NCBI GenBank assembly: GCA_902760805.1
Contig: CACWHY010000005.1
Location: 101,792 to 165,791 of the forward strand
From: Ruminococcus flavefaciens
GTDB taxonomy: Bacteria > Bacillota > Clostridia > Oscillospirales > Ruminococcaceae
DNA: 64,000 bases
Direction of reading: 5' to 3'
Below are positions 33,735 through 42,910 of the stretch, in pieces; the stretch's first letter is position 1; each line of letters begins with the position of its first letter. The notes under the pieces were generated by a model. The model was given only the letters and a program-made list of their open reading frames with translations. It searched no databases and was not told the origin of the DNA. A program made the translations under genes and the position numbers.

Positions 33735-33764
33735 TTGACGATCGGTACAAAATCGGTGTATACT
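33735..33764 (+). promoter_or_regulatory. Promoter of the rhodanese lipoprotein gene
   Basis: TTGACG (33735-33740), 18-bp spacer, TATACT (33759-33764). Confidence 0.65.
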
Positions 33765-33794
33765 GAGCTTAACTGACCAAAAAGGAGATGCACT

Positions 33795-34631
33795 ATGAGA
33801 AGATCATTCGCAGCAGCAGTCTGTGCCGGGATCCTGCTATGTACAGGCTGTCAGCAGACCGGATCCGTTTCGGTGGAGTCCTCACGAGCCGCCGGTTTCA
33901 CCCAGATCACTCAGGAGGAGGCCAAGTCTATCATGGACAGCGGCGAGGACGTTGTTATCCTCGATGTTCGGCGGCAGGACGAGTTCGACCAGAGCCATAT
34001 CCCGGGTGCCGTGCTCCTGCCAAACGAGGAGATCTCAGACACTATGCCGGCTCAGCTGCCGGATACCTCCCAGAAGATCCTGATCTACTGCCGAAGCGGC
34101 AACCGCAGCAAGCAGGCTGCCCAAAAACTGGCAGATATGGGCTACACCAACGTGTATGAATTCGGCGGGATCATCACCTGGCCCTACGATGTGGTGAGCC
34201 AGCTCACTGAGCCGGCGACAGCTCCTGCAACAGAGCCCCCTGCCCTGCTGAGCTCTCCGGCAGAGATCTGCTTGACTGCCGCCGACCAGCTTGGAAACTA
34301 CACCTTCACCTACGGCGAAAGGCTGTTTTACGCACTTTATGAGCCTGACAACTGGCACATCACCGACTCATACCTCATCGAAAATGAGCAGGATATCCTG
34401 ATGATCTGCCGGGCTCTTACAGAGGAAAACCCTGTCCACACCGCAGATCTTTCCGGCTGGCGGACTCCCGAGGACATGGCCTCTGAGTGGAGGAGCCACA
34501 ACCTGGCCTACAGTCTTCTGCCGGCAGACTCCCCCTCCAAAGGCCACGCCAAGGACGTGGATCTGGACGCAAAGGATTCCGGGAAGACCTCCCTGGACTT
34601 TCTGCTTGAGCGCACAGGCATAGGCCGGTAG
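33795..34631 (+). CDS. Rhodanese-domain lipoprotein
   Basis: A 278-residue secreted lipoprotein (signal peptide, lipobox LLCTGC). A rhodanese domain at about 35-130 has VILDVRRQDEFDQSHIPGAVLLP and the active-site loop YCRSGNRSKQAA with its catalytic Cys. A Pro/Thr linker follows, then a C-terminal domain of about 110 residues not recognised (YTFTYGERLFYALYEPDNWHITDSY). Rhodaneses transfer sulfane sulfur; the role outside the membrane is unclear. AAAGGAGATGCACT precedes the start. It lies upstream of the SufC-SufB genes but has its own terminator-like hairpin. Confidence 0.9.
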   Translation: MRRSFAAAVCAGILLCTGCQQTGSVSVESSRAAGFTQITQEEAKSIMDSGEDVVILDVRRQDEFDQSHIPGAVLLPNEEISDTMPAQLPDTSQKILIYCRSGNRSKQAAQKLADMGYTNVYEFGGIITWPYDVVSQLTEPATAPATEPPALLSSPAEICLTAADQLGNYTFTYGERLFYALYEPDNWHITDSYLIENEQDILMICRALTEENPVHTADLSGWRTPEDMASEWRSHNLAYSLLPADSPSKGHAKDVDLDAKDSGKTSLDFLLERTGIGR

Positions 34632-34632
34632 T

Positions 34633-34657
34633 TGTTATACGAGTATAACAGCTGTTT
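34633..34657 (+). terminator. Hairpin after the rhodanese gene, probable terminator
   Basis: TGTTATAC/GTATAACA (34633-34640, 34643-34650), then GCTGTTTT. The loop is only two bases and the stem is AT-rich, so termination would be weak. Confidence 0.5.
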
Positions 34658-34711
34658 TCTCCGGAAAATTGCGGCATTTCCCGGATGAGCCGTGCAAACG
34701 TTTTCACAGCG

Positions 34712-34741
34712 ATTGACAAAAACCTGTCAATTTGATATAAT
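34712..34741 (+). promoter_or_regulatory. sufC-sufB promoter with operator-like palindrome over the -35 box
   Basis: TTGACA (34713-34718), 17-bp spacer, TATAAT (34736-34741). A perfect palindrome ATTGACA-N6-TGTCAAT (34712-34731) covers the -35 box and the spacer, a position suited to repression. Confidence 0.8.
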
Positions 34742-34762
34742 TGTTATATAGGAGGCGTTATT

Positions 34763-35512
34763 ATGCTTGAACTTAAAAATATCCGGTTCGGCGCCGAAGC
34801 TGAAGGACGAGCCGTTGAAATAATCCGTGACATCAGCCTTACTATCAACGACAGCAAATTCGTTGTTATCACCGGCCCCAACGGCGGCGGTAAGTCTACC
34901 CTCGCCAAGCTCATTGCAGGCATCGAGCAGCCCACTTCCGGCCAGATCCTGTTCAATGGCACCGACATCACCAACATGAGCATCACCGACAGAGCAAGGC
35001 TGGGTATCGGCTTCGCTTTCCAGCAGCCCGTTCGCTTCAAGGGCCTTACCGTCCTTGACCTGCTTCGTATCGCTGCCGGAAAAACTCTCACTGTTTCCGA
35101 GGCCTGCCAGTATCTCTCAGAGGTGGGGCTCTGCGCAAAGGACTACATAAGCCGTGAGGTGAATGCTTCACTCTCAGGAGGCGAGCTCAAACGTATCGAG
35201 ATCGCTACTGTTCTGGCCAGAAATGTCAAGCTGGCGGTCTTCGACGAGCCCGAGGCCGGTATCGACCTTTGGAGCTTCAAAAACCTTATCAGGATCTTTG
35301 AGGAGATGCGCAAGTCCGACTCTGACAGAACAGTCATCGTGATTTCTCACCAGGAGCGCATCCTGAACATCGCCGACGAGATCATCGTTCTCACAGACGG
35401 CTGTGTTTCAAAGCACGGTCCCAAGGAGGAGATCCTGCCCGAGATCATCGGCAGCAGCTTCGCCAAGGGCGCCTGCCCGAAAATTGAGGAAGGAGACAGC
35501 GAAAATGCCTAA
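34763..35512 (+). CDS. sufC: SufC-like Fe-S cluster assembly ATPase (SmsC type)
   Basis: A 249-residue ABC-type ATPase that powers Fe-S assembly on its SufB-like partner. Walker A is GPNGGGKST (38-46), the signature is SLSGGELKRIEIA and Walker B is LAVFDEPEAGID. No membrane domain is encoded nearby, as expected for SufC. AGGAGGCG precedes the ATG. The next gene overlaps its 3' end by eight bases. The pair without SufS, SufD or SufU nearby matches the two-gene minimal SUF system described in anaerobes. Confidence 0.93.
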   Translation: MLELKNIRFGAEAEGRAVEIIRDISLTINDSKFVVITGPNGGGKSTLAKLIAGIEQPTSGQILFNGTDITNMSITDRARLGIGFAFQQPVRFKGLTVLDLLRIAAGKTLTVSEACQYLSEVGLCAKDYISREVNASLSGGELKRIEIATVLARNVKLAVFDEPEAGIDLWSFKNLIRIFEEMRKSDSDRTVIVISHQERILNIADEIIVLTDGCVSKHGPKEEILPEIIGSSFAKGACPKIEEGDSENA

Positions 35513-36431
35513 AATGGACGCAGTTCAGCTGCAATTACTCAAAGAGGTCGCTGACCTTCACGATGTTCCCGAGGGAGCCTACAACCTCCGTGCCAACGGC
35601 AAAAGCGTGGGCAGGAACACCACCGCTAATATCGACATCACCACAAAAACTGAGGGAAGCGGTATCGACATCCACATCAAGGACGGCACTAAAAACGAGA
35701 GCGTCCACATTCCTGTTGTGCTCAGCGAGAGCGGCCTGAAGGAGACCGTTTACAACGATTTCTTCGTTGGCGAGAACTGCGATGTGCTGATCGTTGCAGG
35801 CTGCGGGATCGACAACTGCGGCACTCAGGACTCAGAGCATGACGGTATCCACAGATTTTTCATCGGGAAGAACTCCCGTATCCGCTACGTCGAGAAGCAC
35901 TACGGCTCCGGCGACGGCTCCGGAAAGCGTATCCTTGACCCTGTTACCGAGGTACACATGGAGGAGGGCAGCACCATGGAAATGGAAATGGTGCAGATCA
36001 AGGGCGTTGACTCCACGCACCGCTCCACTATCGCTGAGTTGAAGGCCGATGCAAAGCTGATCATCCGTGAAAGGCTCATGACCCACGGCCAGCAGGAGGC
36101 TGCCAGCGTCTACAAGGTCACTCTTGACGGCGACGGCTCCAGCGCTGACGTGGTATCCAGGTCAGTTGCAAGAGACAGCAGCTACCAGAAGCTGGATCTG
36201 TGCATTATCGGCAACGGCGCCTGCTCCGGCCACACCGAATGCGACTCTATCATCATGGACAAGGGCAGGATCCTGGCTGTTCCCTCTCTGGAGGCAAACA
36301 ACATCGACGCTGCTCTGGTGCATGAGGCTGCTATCGGAAAGATCGCCGGCGAGCAGCTGATCAAGCTCATGACTCTGGGACTGACCGAGGCTGAGGCTGA
36401 GGAGCAGATCATCAACGGCTTCCTCAAATAA
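35505..36431 (+). CDS. sufB: SufB/SufD-like scaffold protein (SmsB type)
   Basis: A 308-residue member of the SufBD family, shorter than E. coli SufB (about 495 residues), consistent with the minimal SmsB form. The beta-helix core is present (IDIHIKDGTKNESVHIPVVLSE, DVLIVAGCGIDNCGTQDSEHDGIHRFFIGKNS). The C-terminal LVHEAAIGKIAGEQLIKLMTLGLTEAEAEEQIINGFL closely follows the SufBD ending. Cys residues in GCGIDNCG are candidate cluster ligands. The ATG at 35505 follows AGGAGACAGCG, so the gene overlaps sufC and the two are probably translated together. A terminator follows. Confidence 0.92.
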   Translation: MPKMDAVQLQLLKEVADLHDVPEGAYNLRANGKSVGRNTTANIDITTKTEGSGIDIHIKDGTKNESVHIPVVLSESGLKETVYNDFFVGENCDVLIVAGCGIDNCGTQDSEHDGIHRFFIGKNSRIRYVEKHYGSGDGSGKRILDPVTEVHMEEGSTMEMEMVQIKGVDSTHRSTIAELKADAKLIIRERLMTHGQQEAASVYKVTLDGDGSSADVVSRSVARDSSYQKLDLCIIGNGACSGHTECDSIIMDKGRILAVPSLEANNIDAALVHEAAIGKIAGEQLIKLMTLGLTEAEAEEQIINGFLK

Positions 36432-36443
36432 ACAAGACAACCC

Positions 36444-36477
36444 TGGGTGCTGTACATGGTGCAGCACCCATTTTTTG
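36444..36477 (+). terminator. Terminator of sufC-sufB
   Basis: TGGGTGCTG/CAGCACCCA (36444-36452, 36462-36470), then TTTTTT. Confidence 0.9.
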
Positions 36478-36507
36478 TGAAATTCTTGCTTTTTCGCAAT
36501 AAATTGC

Positions 36508-36536
36508 TTGATTTTCTTGAAAAAGAGTTGTATATT
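36508..36536 (+). promoter_or_regulatory. Promoter of the zinc-ribbon membrane protein gene at 36.6 kb
   Basis: TTGATT (36508-36513), 17-bp spacer, TATATT (36531-36536). Confidence 0.6.
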
Positions 36537-36566
36537 ATTAGTGAATGATGTAAAGGAGAGATCGTT

Positions 36567-37757
36567 TTGTACTTAAAGGAAAAACTATTGAAGGCTCTGA
36601 AAGTCAAGAATATCCTTATCGCAATTTTCGCCGGATCTTGCCTGATCTGCTTCGGGCTTTATATCGTACATATGCTGGTCTACTACCGGGACGACCTGGA
36701 AACTGCAATGAGCGCCGTGGATATGGACCTTTCGATCCGCATGATGATCATTGCTGCGGTGCTGTTCATCATAATGCTGATCTCTCGGAAAATAATCGGC
36801 GACGCAAGGTTTTTCTCCAGCTATTTTGAGGGAGATCTGGACGGCATCATCCCCCTTGACGACCTGGCTCAGGTCACCGGAAGGAGCCATTCCAAGATCC
36901 GCAGACAGCTCAATATCTGCCGCAAGCTCTACATGAAGAACTTCCGCATTACCGGCCAGGGCTCTGCTGAGGCGGTGGAGCTGTTCAGCAAGACCGTTTC
37001 ATGTCAGTGCAGGAGCTGCGGAGCGCCTATCGAGAAGAGCATCTACTTCACCGGAAAATGCGAATACTGCGGCAGCTCAGACCTCTTCGCCGGAGTCATC
37101 GCAGGAGACCGCTACTACAGCATCTCACAGACCTCATCGAAGGGCGTTCAGAAGCCGGACTACTACACCGCAAAGCATCTTGGCGCCCGCACTGCCCTCT
37201 TCTTCGTGCTGATGGTGATCGGGCTTTCTCTGCTGGCCATATTCTTCATCTACGATATGGACCTTATCGGCAAGTACAACAACAAGGACTACCTGAGAGA
37301 GCTGCTGATGACCAACAAGTCGCCCTACTCCTCATATAAGCTGATAAAAGCCGATATCATGAGCAATATCATCTTCGCTTCCGGCTTCGTGGTGCTGCTT
37401 GTACCCGTGGTTTTCAACCGCATGAGAAGAGGCCGCTACCTGACCGCCGCAAAGCTGTGCTCCAACTTTTTCGCAAGATGCGCCACTCCATTTGTGAAGG
37501 TCAGCAATATCCCAGGCCTTAACGAGCTCTCCACCAGAAAGCGCAAGCTGGGCTCTGTCCGTGGAGCTATCCGTGTAGGGTACCTGAAAAACTGCACCCT
37601 GGAGATCCACGATAAGGAGCTGCAAGTGGCTCTCGCAAAGCAGATCGTTAAGGATCGGTGCCCCGGCTGCGGAGCTCCCATCACCGGAGCCGCAGACGAG
37701 AATTATCGCTGTAATTACTGCGGAAAGACCATCATGCAGGTCGTTGTGAAAAAATGA
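36567..37757 (+). CDS. Four-helix membrane protein with two zinc ribbons
   Basis: A 396-residue protein of unknown function. Transmembrane pairs lie at about 15-37 and 58-76, and at about 208-230 and 262-285. One zinc ribbon (CRSCG then CEYCG, about 148-170) sits in the cytoplasmic region between pairs. A second (CPGCG then CNYCG) closes the protein. A winged-helix-like segment (IIPLDDLAQVTGRSHSKIRRQLN) precedes the first ribbon. The start is TTG, with AAAGGAGAG upstream. It may be a membrane-tethered regulator, but that is speculative. Confidence 0.75.
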   Translation: MYLKEKLLKALKVKNILIAIFAGSCLICFGLYIVHMLVYYRDDLETAMSAVDMDLSIRMMIIAAVLFIIMLISRKIIGDARFFSSYFEGDLDGIIPLDDLAQVTGRSHSKIRRQLNICRKLYMKNFRITGQGSAEAVELFSKTVSCQCRSCGAPIEKSIYFTGKCEYCGSSDLFAGVIAGDRYYSISQTSSKGVQKPDYYTAKHLGARTALFFVLMVIGLSLLAIFFIYDMDLIGKYNNKDYLRELLMTNKSPYSSYKLIKADIMSNIIFASGFVVLLVPVVFNRMRRGRYLTAAKLCSNFFARCATPFVKVSNIPGLNELSTRKRKLGSVRGAIRVGYLKNCTLEIHDKELQVALAKQIVKDRCPGCGAPITGAADENYRCNYCGKTIMQVVVKK

Positions 37758-37810
37758 TCCTCCGCAGTGTTATAAAATAACGCCTTCGGGCGAAAAAAAG
37801 GAGAATGAGA

Positions 37811-40800
37811 ATGAAGCTGAAACGTTTTCTCTCAGCCGCAGCGGCTGCCGCTGTACTGGTGGGAGCAGTTCCCTGTCCGGCGATCGCTGCCGAAACAGAC
37901 GAAGTGCTCCTCACCAGCGACTTCGAGGAGAGCTTCGGCACCTGGAAGGCCAGAACTTCCGGAAGCACCGAGATAAGCCTCTCCGACACGACTGCGAATT
38001 CCGGCAGCAAGTCCCTCTATGTTACCGGAAGGACCACCAACTGGAACGGCGCAGGAGCCTCCATGATCAAGGTGATGTATGCCGGAAATCAGTACAAGCT
38101 CAGCGTGGCGGTCTACTATGACGACGAGACCGTGGGCGGCCAGCAGCAGCAATTCAGCCTGCAATGCCTGTACACCGACAGTGAGGGCAAGGAGCGCTAC
38201 GGCTACATCAGCGGCACTCAGGTAAAGTGCGGCGAATGGGCTCAGATCACCGGCACCTACAACGTCCCCGAGGACGCTAGGAACCTGGTGGTGTATGTGG
38301 AGGCCGGCACGCTTTCCGACTTCTACATCGACGATTTCTCAGTGGAGGGTCCGCCCGCAAGCGGCGAGTCAGCTGAGGACGGCTTTAACGACGACTTCGA
38401 GGACGGTACTAAGATGAGCTGGCAGGGAAGGGGCTCAAATACTACCGTTGAGGTCACAGACAAGGCTGCTCACAGCGGAAAATACTCACTCTACACCGAC
38501 GGAAGAGAGCAGCTCTGGAACGGCGTTACCTGCAATAAGGCGCTGTATCTGGAAAACGGCGGCTACTACAGCTTCGGCTGCTGGGTCATGTATGACGGAG
38601 AGGATTGGACAGACACCCAGAAGTTCTCCATAAACCTCCAGTACGATATGGACGGCAAGGAGAACTACTACACCCTCTACACCGACACCGCTAACAAGGG
38701 AGAGTGGACCTACATAGGCACTGAGTACACTATCCCAGAGGAAGCCACCAACATCTACGTTTACGTTCAGACCGGCTACAAGCCCGACGCTTCGGTCACT
38801 CCTCAGGACCTTATGGGCTTCTATCTGGACGACGTTTCCGCAGAAAGGCTCACCGACCCCAAGATCCAGACTGACATACCCTCGCTCTGTGAGACCTACA
38901 GCGACTATTTCAAGATCGGCTGTGCTGCAACTTCCAGCGAGCTTGTCCAGTCCGCTGCGAAGGATCTGATCCTCAAGCACTACAACAGCCTGACTATCGG
39001 CAACGAGCTCAAACCTGAGTCTCTCCTTGACCAGCAGGCTTCTATCGCTTATATGAACGCAAACGGCGATGATCTCCACCCACAGATCACCCTGAAAAAC
39101 GCAAAGCCTCTACTGGATCTCGCCAGTGAGAACAACATCGAGCTCCGTGGTCACGTCCTTGTGTGGCATTCACAGACTCCTGACTGGTTCTTCAAGGAGA
39201 ACTACGACAACAACGGTGCTTTCGTTTCTCCTGAGGTCATGGATCAGCGTATGGAGAACTACATCAAGACCGTTTTTGAGACTCTTGCCAAGGAATACCC
39301 CGACGTAAAGTTCTACGCTTGGGATGTGGTGAACGAGGCCGCCTCCGATGCAGGAACTATCCGAAAGGCCGGCGCTTATTCCCTCAATGACGGATCCTCC
39401 GGCTGGGTAAGCGTTTACGGCGACCAGAGCTACATCAAGAAGGCCTTCCAGTACGCAAGAAAATACGCTCCCAAGGGCTGCAAGCTGTTCTACAACGACT
39501 ACAACGAGTACAGCGAGGCCAAGATGAAGTATATCCAGGAGGAGATCTTAGCTCCCCTGGTGAAGGACGGCCTCATCGACGGAATGGGTATGCAGTCCCA
39601 CATCGGAATGAGCAGCCCCACTATCGCTCAGTACGAAAATGCCCTGCGCTCATACGCCGCAATGGGTCTTGAGGTGCAGGTCACTGAGCTGGACGTTTCT
39701 CTCAAGTCCAACACTGAGGAGGACCTCCTTGCTCTGGCTGAGCGCTACCGTGAGTGCTTCGAGATGTACAAGCGTGTAAAGGACGACGGCGTGGATCTTT
39801 CCGCAGTCGTTATCTGGGGGATCACCGACTCCACCAGCTGGATCGGCGGCTATCCCCTGCTCTTCGACAAGGACTATCAGGCAAAGGCCGCATTTGACGC
39901 TGTTATCGATACCGATGCCGAGATCCAGACCATCAAGTCTGTTCCGGCTTATATGCTCAGCAGCGCTTTCTCCACAAACACCTCTATCTTCGACGGCGCT
40001 GTTATAAATCAGGTGGGCGACAAGGGCTCCTTCCAGGTGGCCTACAACACCAACGGCAACAGGCTCAGCTTCCTGCTGGAGACTGCTCCCGGTGCCGAGG
40101 TAACAGTAATGGGCGACTGCTTCGAGACCGCCGCTTCCACTGTCAAGAACGGCAGCCTGGAGCTGTCAGTTTCTCCCACAAAGGATCTCAGCGAGGGCGA
40201 TGTGGTGAGATTTGACGTCATCATCGACGGCAAGGCCTGGAACGCTCAGACGGTGAACACCGCCGCTCCTGACCAGTCCGCTTACGGAAAGCTGACCCTG
40301 AAAAAGCGTCCCACTATCGCAGAGGCCTCCTACGGAACACCCACTATCGACGGAAGGATCGACGATGTTTGGGAGTCTGCTCCTGAGATCGCTATCGACA
40401 AGCTCTCCTCCGCAAACTGCGCCTCCGGAACTGCCAAGATCCTCTGGGATAGGCGGAACATCTACGTTCTGGCTCAGGTGAAGGATCCCGTTCTCAGCGT
40501 GGCAAGCCCCAATACCTACGAGCAGGACACTGTGGAGATCTTCATTGACGAGAACAACCACAAGACCTCCTCCTATGAGGAAGACGACATCCAGTGCAGA
40601 GTTAGCTGCGAGGGCGAGAAGTCCGTTACCGACGGCCTCAGCACAGACCGCTTCACCTCCTCCGCAGTGAAGACCGACGATGGCTATCTGGTGGAGATCG
40701 CTATCCCCTCAACTCTGGGCGGCTACACTGCCGGACAGTACCTGGGCTTTGACGCTCAGGTCAACGACGACGGCGACGGCCAGGGCAAGCGCACCGGCAT

Positions 40801-41122
40801 CGCAAACTGGTACGACCTGAGCGGCATGGGCTACACCGATGTTTCCGGCCTGGGTCTGCTGAAGCTCACCGGCGAGGCTCCCGACGGAGACCTGCTGTAC
40901 GGCGACGCCACCTGCGACAACAAGGTGGATCTTCAGGACGCAGTTGCTGTTCTCCAGTATATCGCACTTCCCAAGAAGTACCCCCTCACTGAGCTGGGTT
41001 TAAAGCAGAGCGACACCGACGGCTCAGGAGATGTCAGCGGCAAGGACGCCCTGGTCATCCAGATGGTGGACGCCAAGATCTACAAGCAGACTGAACTTCC
41101 CCTTTACGGGATCAAACTATAA
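37811..41122 (+). CDS. Secreted cellulosomal xylanase: CBM22-CBM22-GH10-CBM9-dockerin
   Basis: An 1103-residue multidomain xylanase. A signal peptide (to about residue 28) is followed by two CBM22 modules (about 35-175 and 190-350) and a GH10 barrel (about 360-700). The acid/base Glu is in WDVVNEAASD and the nucleophile in QVTELDVS, with RGHVLVWHSQTPDWFF also conserved. A linker-like region, a CBM9 (about 835-1020, starting TPTIDGRIDDVWESAPEI) and a type-I dockerin (GDATCDNKVDLQDAVAVLQ, VSGKDALVIQ) follow. It should cleave beta-1,4-xylan while bound to a scaffoldin. The second ATG (37811) is chosen because GGAG lies seven bases upstream; the first is one base from it. A terminator follows. 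Confidence 0.95.
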   Translation: MKLKRFLSAAAAAAVLVGAVPCPAIAAETDEVLLTSDFEESFGTWKARTSGSTEISLSDTTANSGSKSLYVTGRTTNWNGAGASMIKVMYAGNQYKLSVAVYYDDETVGGQQQQFSLQCLYTDSEGKERYGYISGTQVKCGEWAQITGTYNVPEDARNLVVYVEAGTLSDFYIDDFSVEGPPASGESAEDGFNDDFEDGTKMSWQGRGSNTTVEVTDKAAHSGKYSLYTDGREQLWNGVTCNKALYLENGGYYSFGCWVMYDGEDWTDTQKFSINLQYDMDGKENYYTLYTDTANKGEWTYIGTEYTIPEEATNIYVYVQTGYKPDASVTPQDLMGFYLDDVSAERLTDPKIQTDIPSLCETYSDYFKIGCAATSSELVQSAAKDLILKHYNSLTIGNELKPESLLDQQASIAYMNANGDDLHPQITLKNAKPLLDLASENNIELRGHVLVWHSQTPDWFFKENYDNNGAFVSPEVMDQRMENYIKTVFETLAKEYPDVKFYAWDVVNEAASDAGTIRKAGAYSLNDGSSGWVSVYGDQSYIKKAFQYARKYAPKGCKLFYNDYNEYSEAKMKYIQEEILAPLVKDGLIDGMGMQSHIGMSSPTIAQYENALRSYAAMGLEVQVTELDVSLKSNTEEDLLALAERYRECFEMYKRVKDDGVDLSAVVIWGITDSTSWIGGYPLLFDKDYQAKAAFDAVIDTDAEIQTIKSVPAYMLSSAFSTNTSIFDGAVINQVGDKGSFQVAYNTNGNRLSFLLETAPGAEVTVMGDCFETAASTVKNGSLELSVSPTKDLSEGDVVRFDVIIDGKAWNAQTVNTAAPDQSAYGKLTLKKRPTIAEASYGTPTIDGRIDDVWESAPEIAIDKLSSANCASGTAKILWDRRNIYVLAQVKDPVLSVASPNTYEQDTVEIFIDENNHKTSSYEEDDIQCRVSCEGEKSVTDGLSTDRFTSSAVKTDDGYLVEIAIPSTLGGYTAGQYLGFDAQVNDDGDGQGKRTGIANWYDLSGMGYTDVSGLGLLKLTGEAPDGDLLYGDATCDNKVDLQDAVAVLQYIALPKKYPLTELGLKQSDTDGSGDVSGKDALVIQMVDAKIYKQTELPLYGIKL

Positions 41123-41160
41123 AAAGAGCGTGCCCCAAGACACGCCCTAAACAGATTTTT

Positions 41161-41193
41161 AGCCGAGCGGTGATGTGCCGCTCGGCTTTTTTT
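41161..41193 (+). terminator. Terminator of the xylanase gene
   Basis: AGCCGAGCGG/CCGCTCGGCT (41161-41170, 41178-41187), then a T-run. Confidence 0.9.
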
Positions 41194-41821
41194 ACAGGGT
41201 CTCAAGCAGCTCCGGCAGCTTGCTGAAGCTCTCCAGCTCCGGTACCTCATGGTCGATCGTACCGAAGCCGTATGCAGCGTGGATAAACTCAGCGCCTGCC
41301 TTCTCAGCAGCGTTGCAGTCCCCCTGGATATCGCCGATATACAGGGCTCTGTCCAGCTTGTTGCGCTCCATGACAAGGGCGATGTTGTCGCTTTTCTCCT
41401 TTAGGTTGTTGCCGTAGCACTCGATGTCGGCAAAATACTTCCCGAAGCCGTAATGATCCAGAAAAGCCTCGATATAGCCGCTCTGACAGTTGCTGACGAT
41501 GTAAAGGGGATAACTCTCGCTGAGCTTTTTGAGAGTTTCCTCCAGCTCAGGGTAGAGCACTCCGCCGTGCTTGCGAAGGTAGCCGTTCTCGTATTTTCCG
41601 CACTGATCCAGCAGCTCATATCGCTCCTTTTCGGGAAGATCCCCGAAGAGGATATCGGCGATCTTGTCCATTGTCAGGCCCATAACTCCCATGATCTCGC
41701 TTTTGGAAACTCCCCTGCGCTCCGGATAGAGCTGGCGGATCCTTTCGCTCCAAGCTGCGGCAACGTTCTCTGAGGAGTCCCAAAGAGTTCCGTCCATATC
41801 GAAAATAAGTCCTGTTTTCAT
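41192..41821 (-). CDS. HAD-superfamily phosphatase (phosphoglycolate phosphatase-like)
   Basis: A 209-residue haloacid-dehalogenase phosphatase. Motif I is FDMDGTLWDS (nucleophile Asp near residue 8). The helical cap follows at about 15-90. Motif II is YIVSN, motif III includes KSDNIALVMERN and motif IV is YIGDIQGDCNAA. Its start overlaps the stop of the glycerol-1-phosphate dehydrogenase gene (ATGA), suggesting that the two act in one pathway, perhaps removing phosphate from the dehydrogenase product. That pairing is inference; HAD substrates are hard to predict. Confidence 0.9.
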   Translation of the reverse strand: MKTGLIFDMDGTLWDSSENVAAAWSERIRQLYPERRGVSKSEIMGVMGLTMDKIADILFGDLPEKERYELLDQCGKYENGYLRKHGGVLYPELEETLKKLSESYPLYIVSNCQSGYIEAFLDHYGFGKYFADIECYGNNLKEKSDNIALVMERNKLDRALYIGDIQGDCNAAEKAGAEFIHAAYGFGTIDHEVPELESFSKLPELLETL

Positions 41822-42882
41822 GCTTCCTCCTTCATTCTATGGTAGATCTCGTTTAGCTGTACTCTGTCAGGATGGACGTTCTCAAGAACAGTCACTCTTC
41901 CCGGGCGGATCGTGCGTGCCTTCTCCCACATATCGGCGAACATCTCCTCGCTGATCCCGTAGGAGGAGGGGTCGATACTCAGGCTGTGGGTGCGGTAGAA
42001 TGAGAGCAGTCCCGAGGGATCCTGTCCCTGGAAAATGCAGGCCGGGATAGTTCCCAGAGCAACTGCCAGCCCGTGGGTGATCCTGATGTCGGGGTAGTGC
42101 TCCTCGATAGCGTGAGCGAAAAGGTGCTCGCTGCCGCTGCACGGCCGTGAGGATCCGGCTATCTCCATAGCCAGACCGCCCATGACCAGGGCTCTTGACA
42201 GGATCCTGATGAAGACCCTGCTCTTCATGTCCTTCTGGTCGCAGTGATAAACGGAATCAAAGCTCATCCGGCTAAGTGCGTAGGCGAAATCGTCGATCTT
42301 GTCCGATCCCTTTTCTGCGGCCAGCTTCCAGTCAAAGAGAGCCGTATGCTTCGCGATCGTGTCGCCGATGCCGGAGAGAGTCTGCTCCTGGGGCGCATTG
42401 ATGATCATATTTGTGTCAACGATGATTGCTGTGGGGATCTTGCAGTCCAGGGTCTTGCGAGCCTTTCCGTAGGTCTCCAATACCGCAAAGGGCGATGCAA
42501 GGGAATCGTTGCTGAGGGAGGTGGGCATACAGATATAGACCGCCTTGCTGATGTGAGCGGCATACTTTGCCGTGTCCAGAACTCTTCCTCCGCCAATGCC
42601 GATGATGACCTTGATCTCCTCCACGCAGACCTTTTTTGCGATAGAAACGGCCTCGTCGAAGCTGGCGCTGCCCATGGCGTAGATCTCAGCTCCGCCAAAG
42701 TCACTGCTGATGTCGCATATCTTCTCCTTGTAGATCCCCATAAGGAACTCCTCGGAGATGATGAGGGTCTTCTGGCCGATGATCTCGGGGATATAGCGCT
42801 TTATGATCTCGTCCGAGTGGAAGAATGCGTCCTCCTCCACTGCCAGACAGATCGGCAGGTTGAAACGTGTGTGCTGATTCAT
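41818..42882 (-). CDS. sn-Glycerol-1-phosphate dehydrogenase family protein (AraM/EgsA-like)
   Basis: A 354-residue metal-dependent, NAD(P)-linked dehydrogenase. The dinucleotide motif GIGGGRVLDTAKY lies near residue 95-107. MPTSLSNDSLASP, SGIGDTIAKHTALFDW, CSGSEHLFAHAIEE and HGLAVALGT supply the expected Asp and His metal ligands. Family members reduce dihydroxyacetone phosphate to glycerol-1-phosphate, used in archaeal lipids and, in Bacillus AraM, in heptaprenylglyceryl phosphate. GAGGTG precedes the ATG. The HAD phosphatase gene overlaps its end. A structured repeat element occupies its upstream region. Confidence 0.87.
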   Translation of the reverse strand: MNQHTRFNLPICLAVEEDAFFHSDEIIKRYIPEIIGQKTLIISEEFLMGIYKEKICDISSDFGGAEIYAMGSASFDEAVSIAKKVCVEEIKVIIGIGGGRVLDTAKYAAHISKAVYICMPTSLSNDSLASPFAVLETYGKARKTLDCKIPTAIIVDTNMIINAPQEQTLSGIGDTIAKHTALFDWKLAAEKGSDKIDDFAYALSRMSFDSVYHCDQKDMKSRVFIRILSRALVMGGLAMEIAGSSRPCSGSEHLFAHAIEEHYPDIRITHGLAVALGTIPACIFQGQDPSGLLSFYRTHSLSIDPSSYGISEEMFADMWEKARTIRPGRVTVLENVHPDRVQLNEIYHRMKEEA

Positions 42883-42910
42883 TGTAACACCTCACAGTAG
42901 TATTTATTGT

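Noticed and set aside
37757-37810. Dedicated xylanase promoter directly before 37811
   Set aside because: A TTATAAAATAAC patch exists but no -35 hexamer at 15-19 bp. Transcription may come from the upstream gene or an activator-dependent promoter, so no feature was listed.
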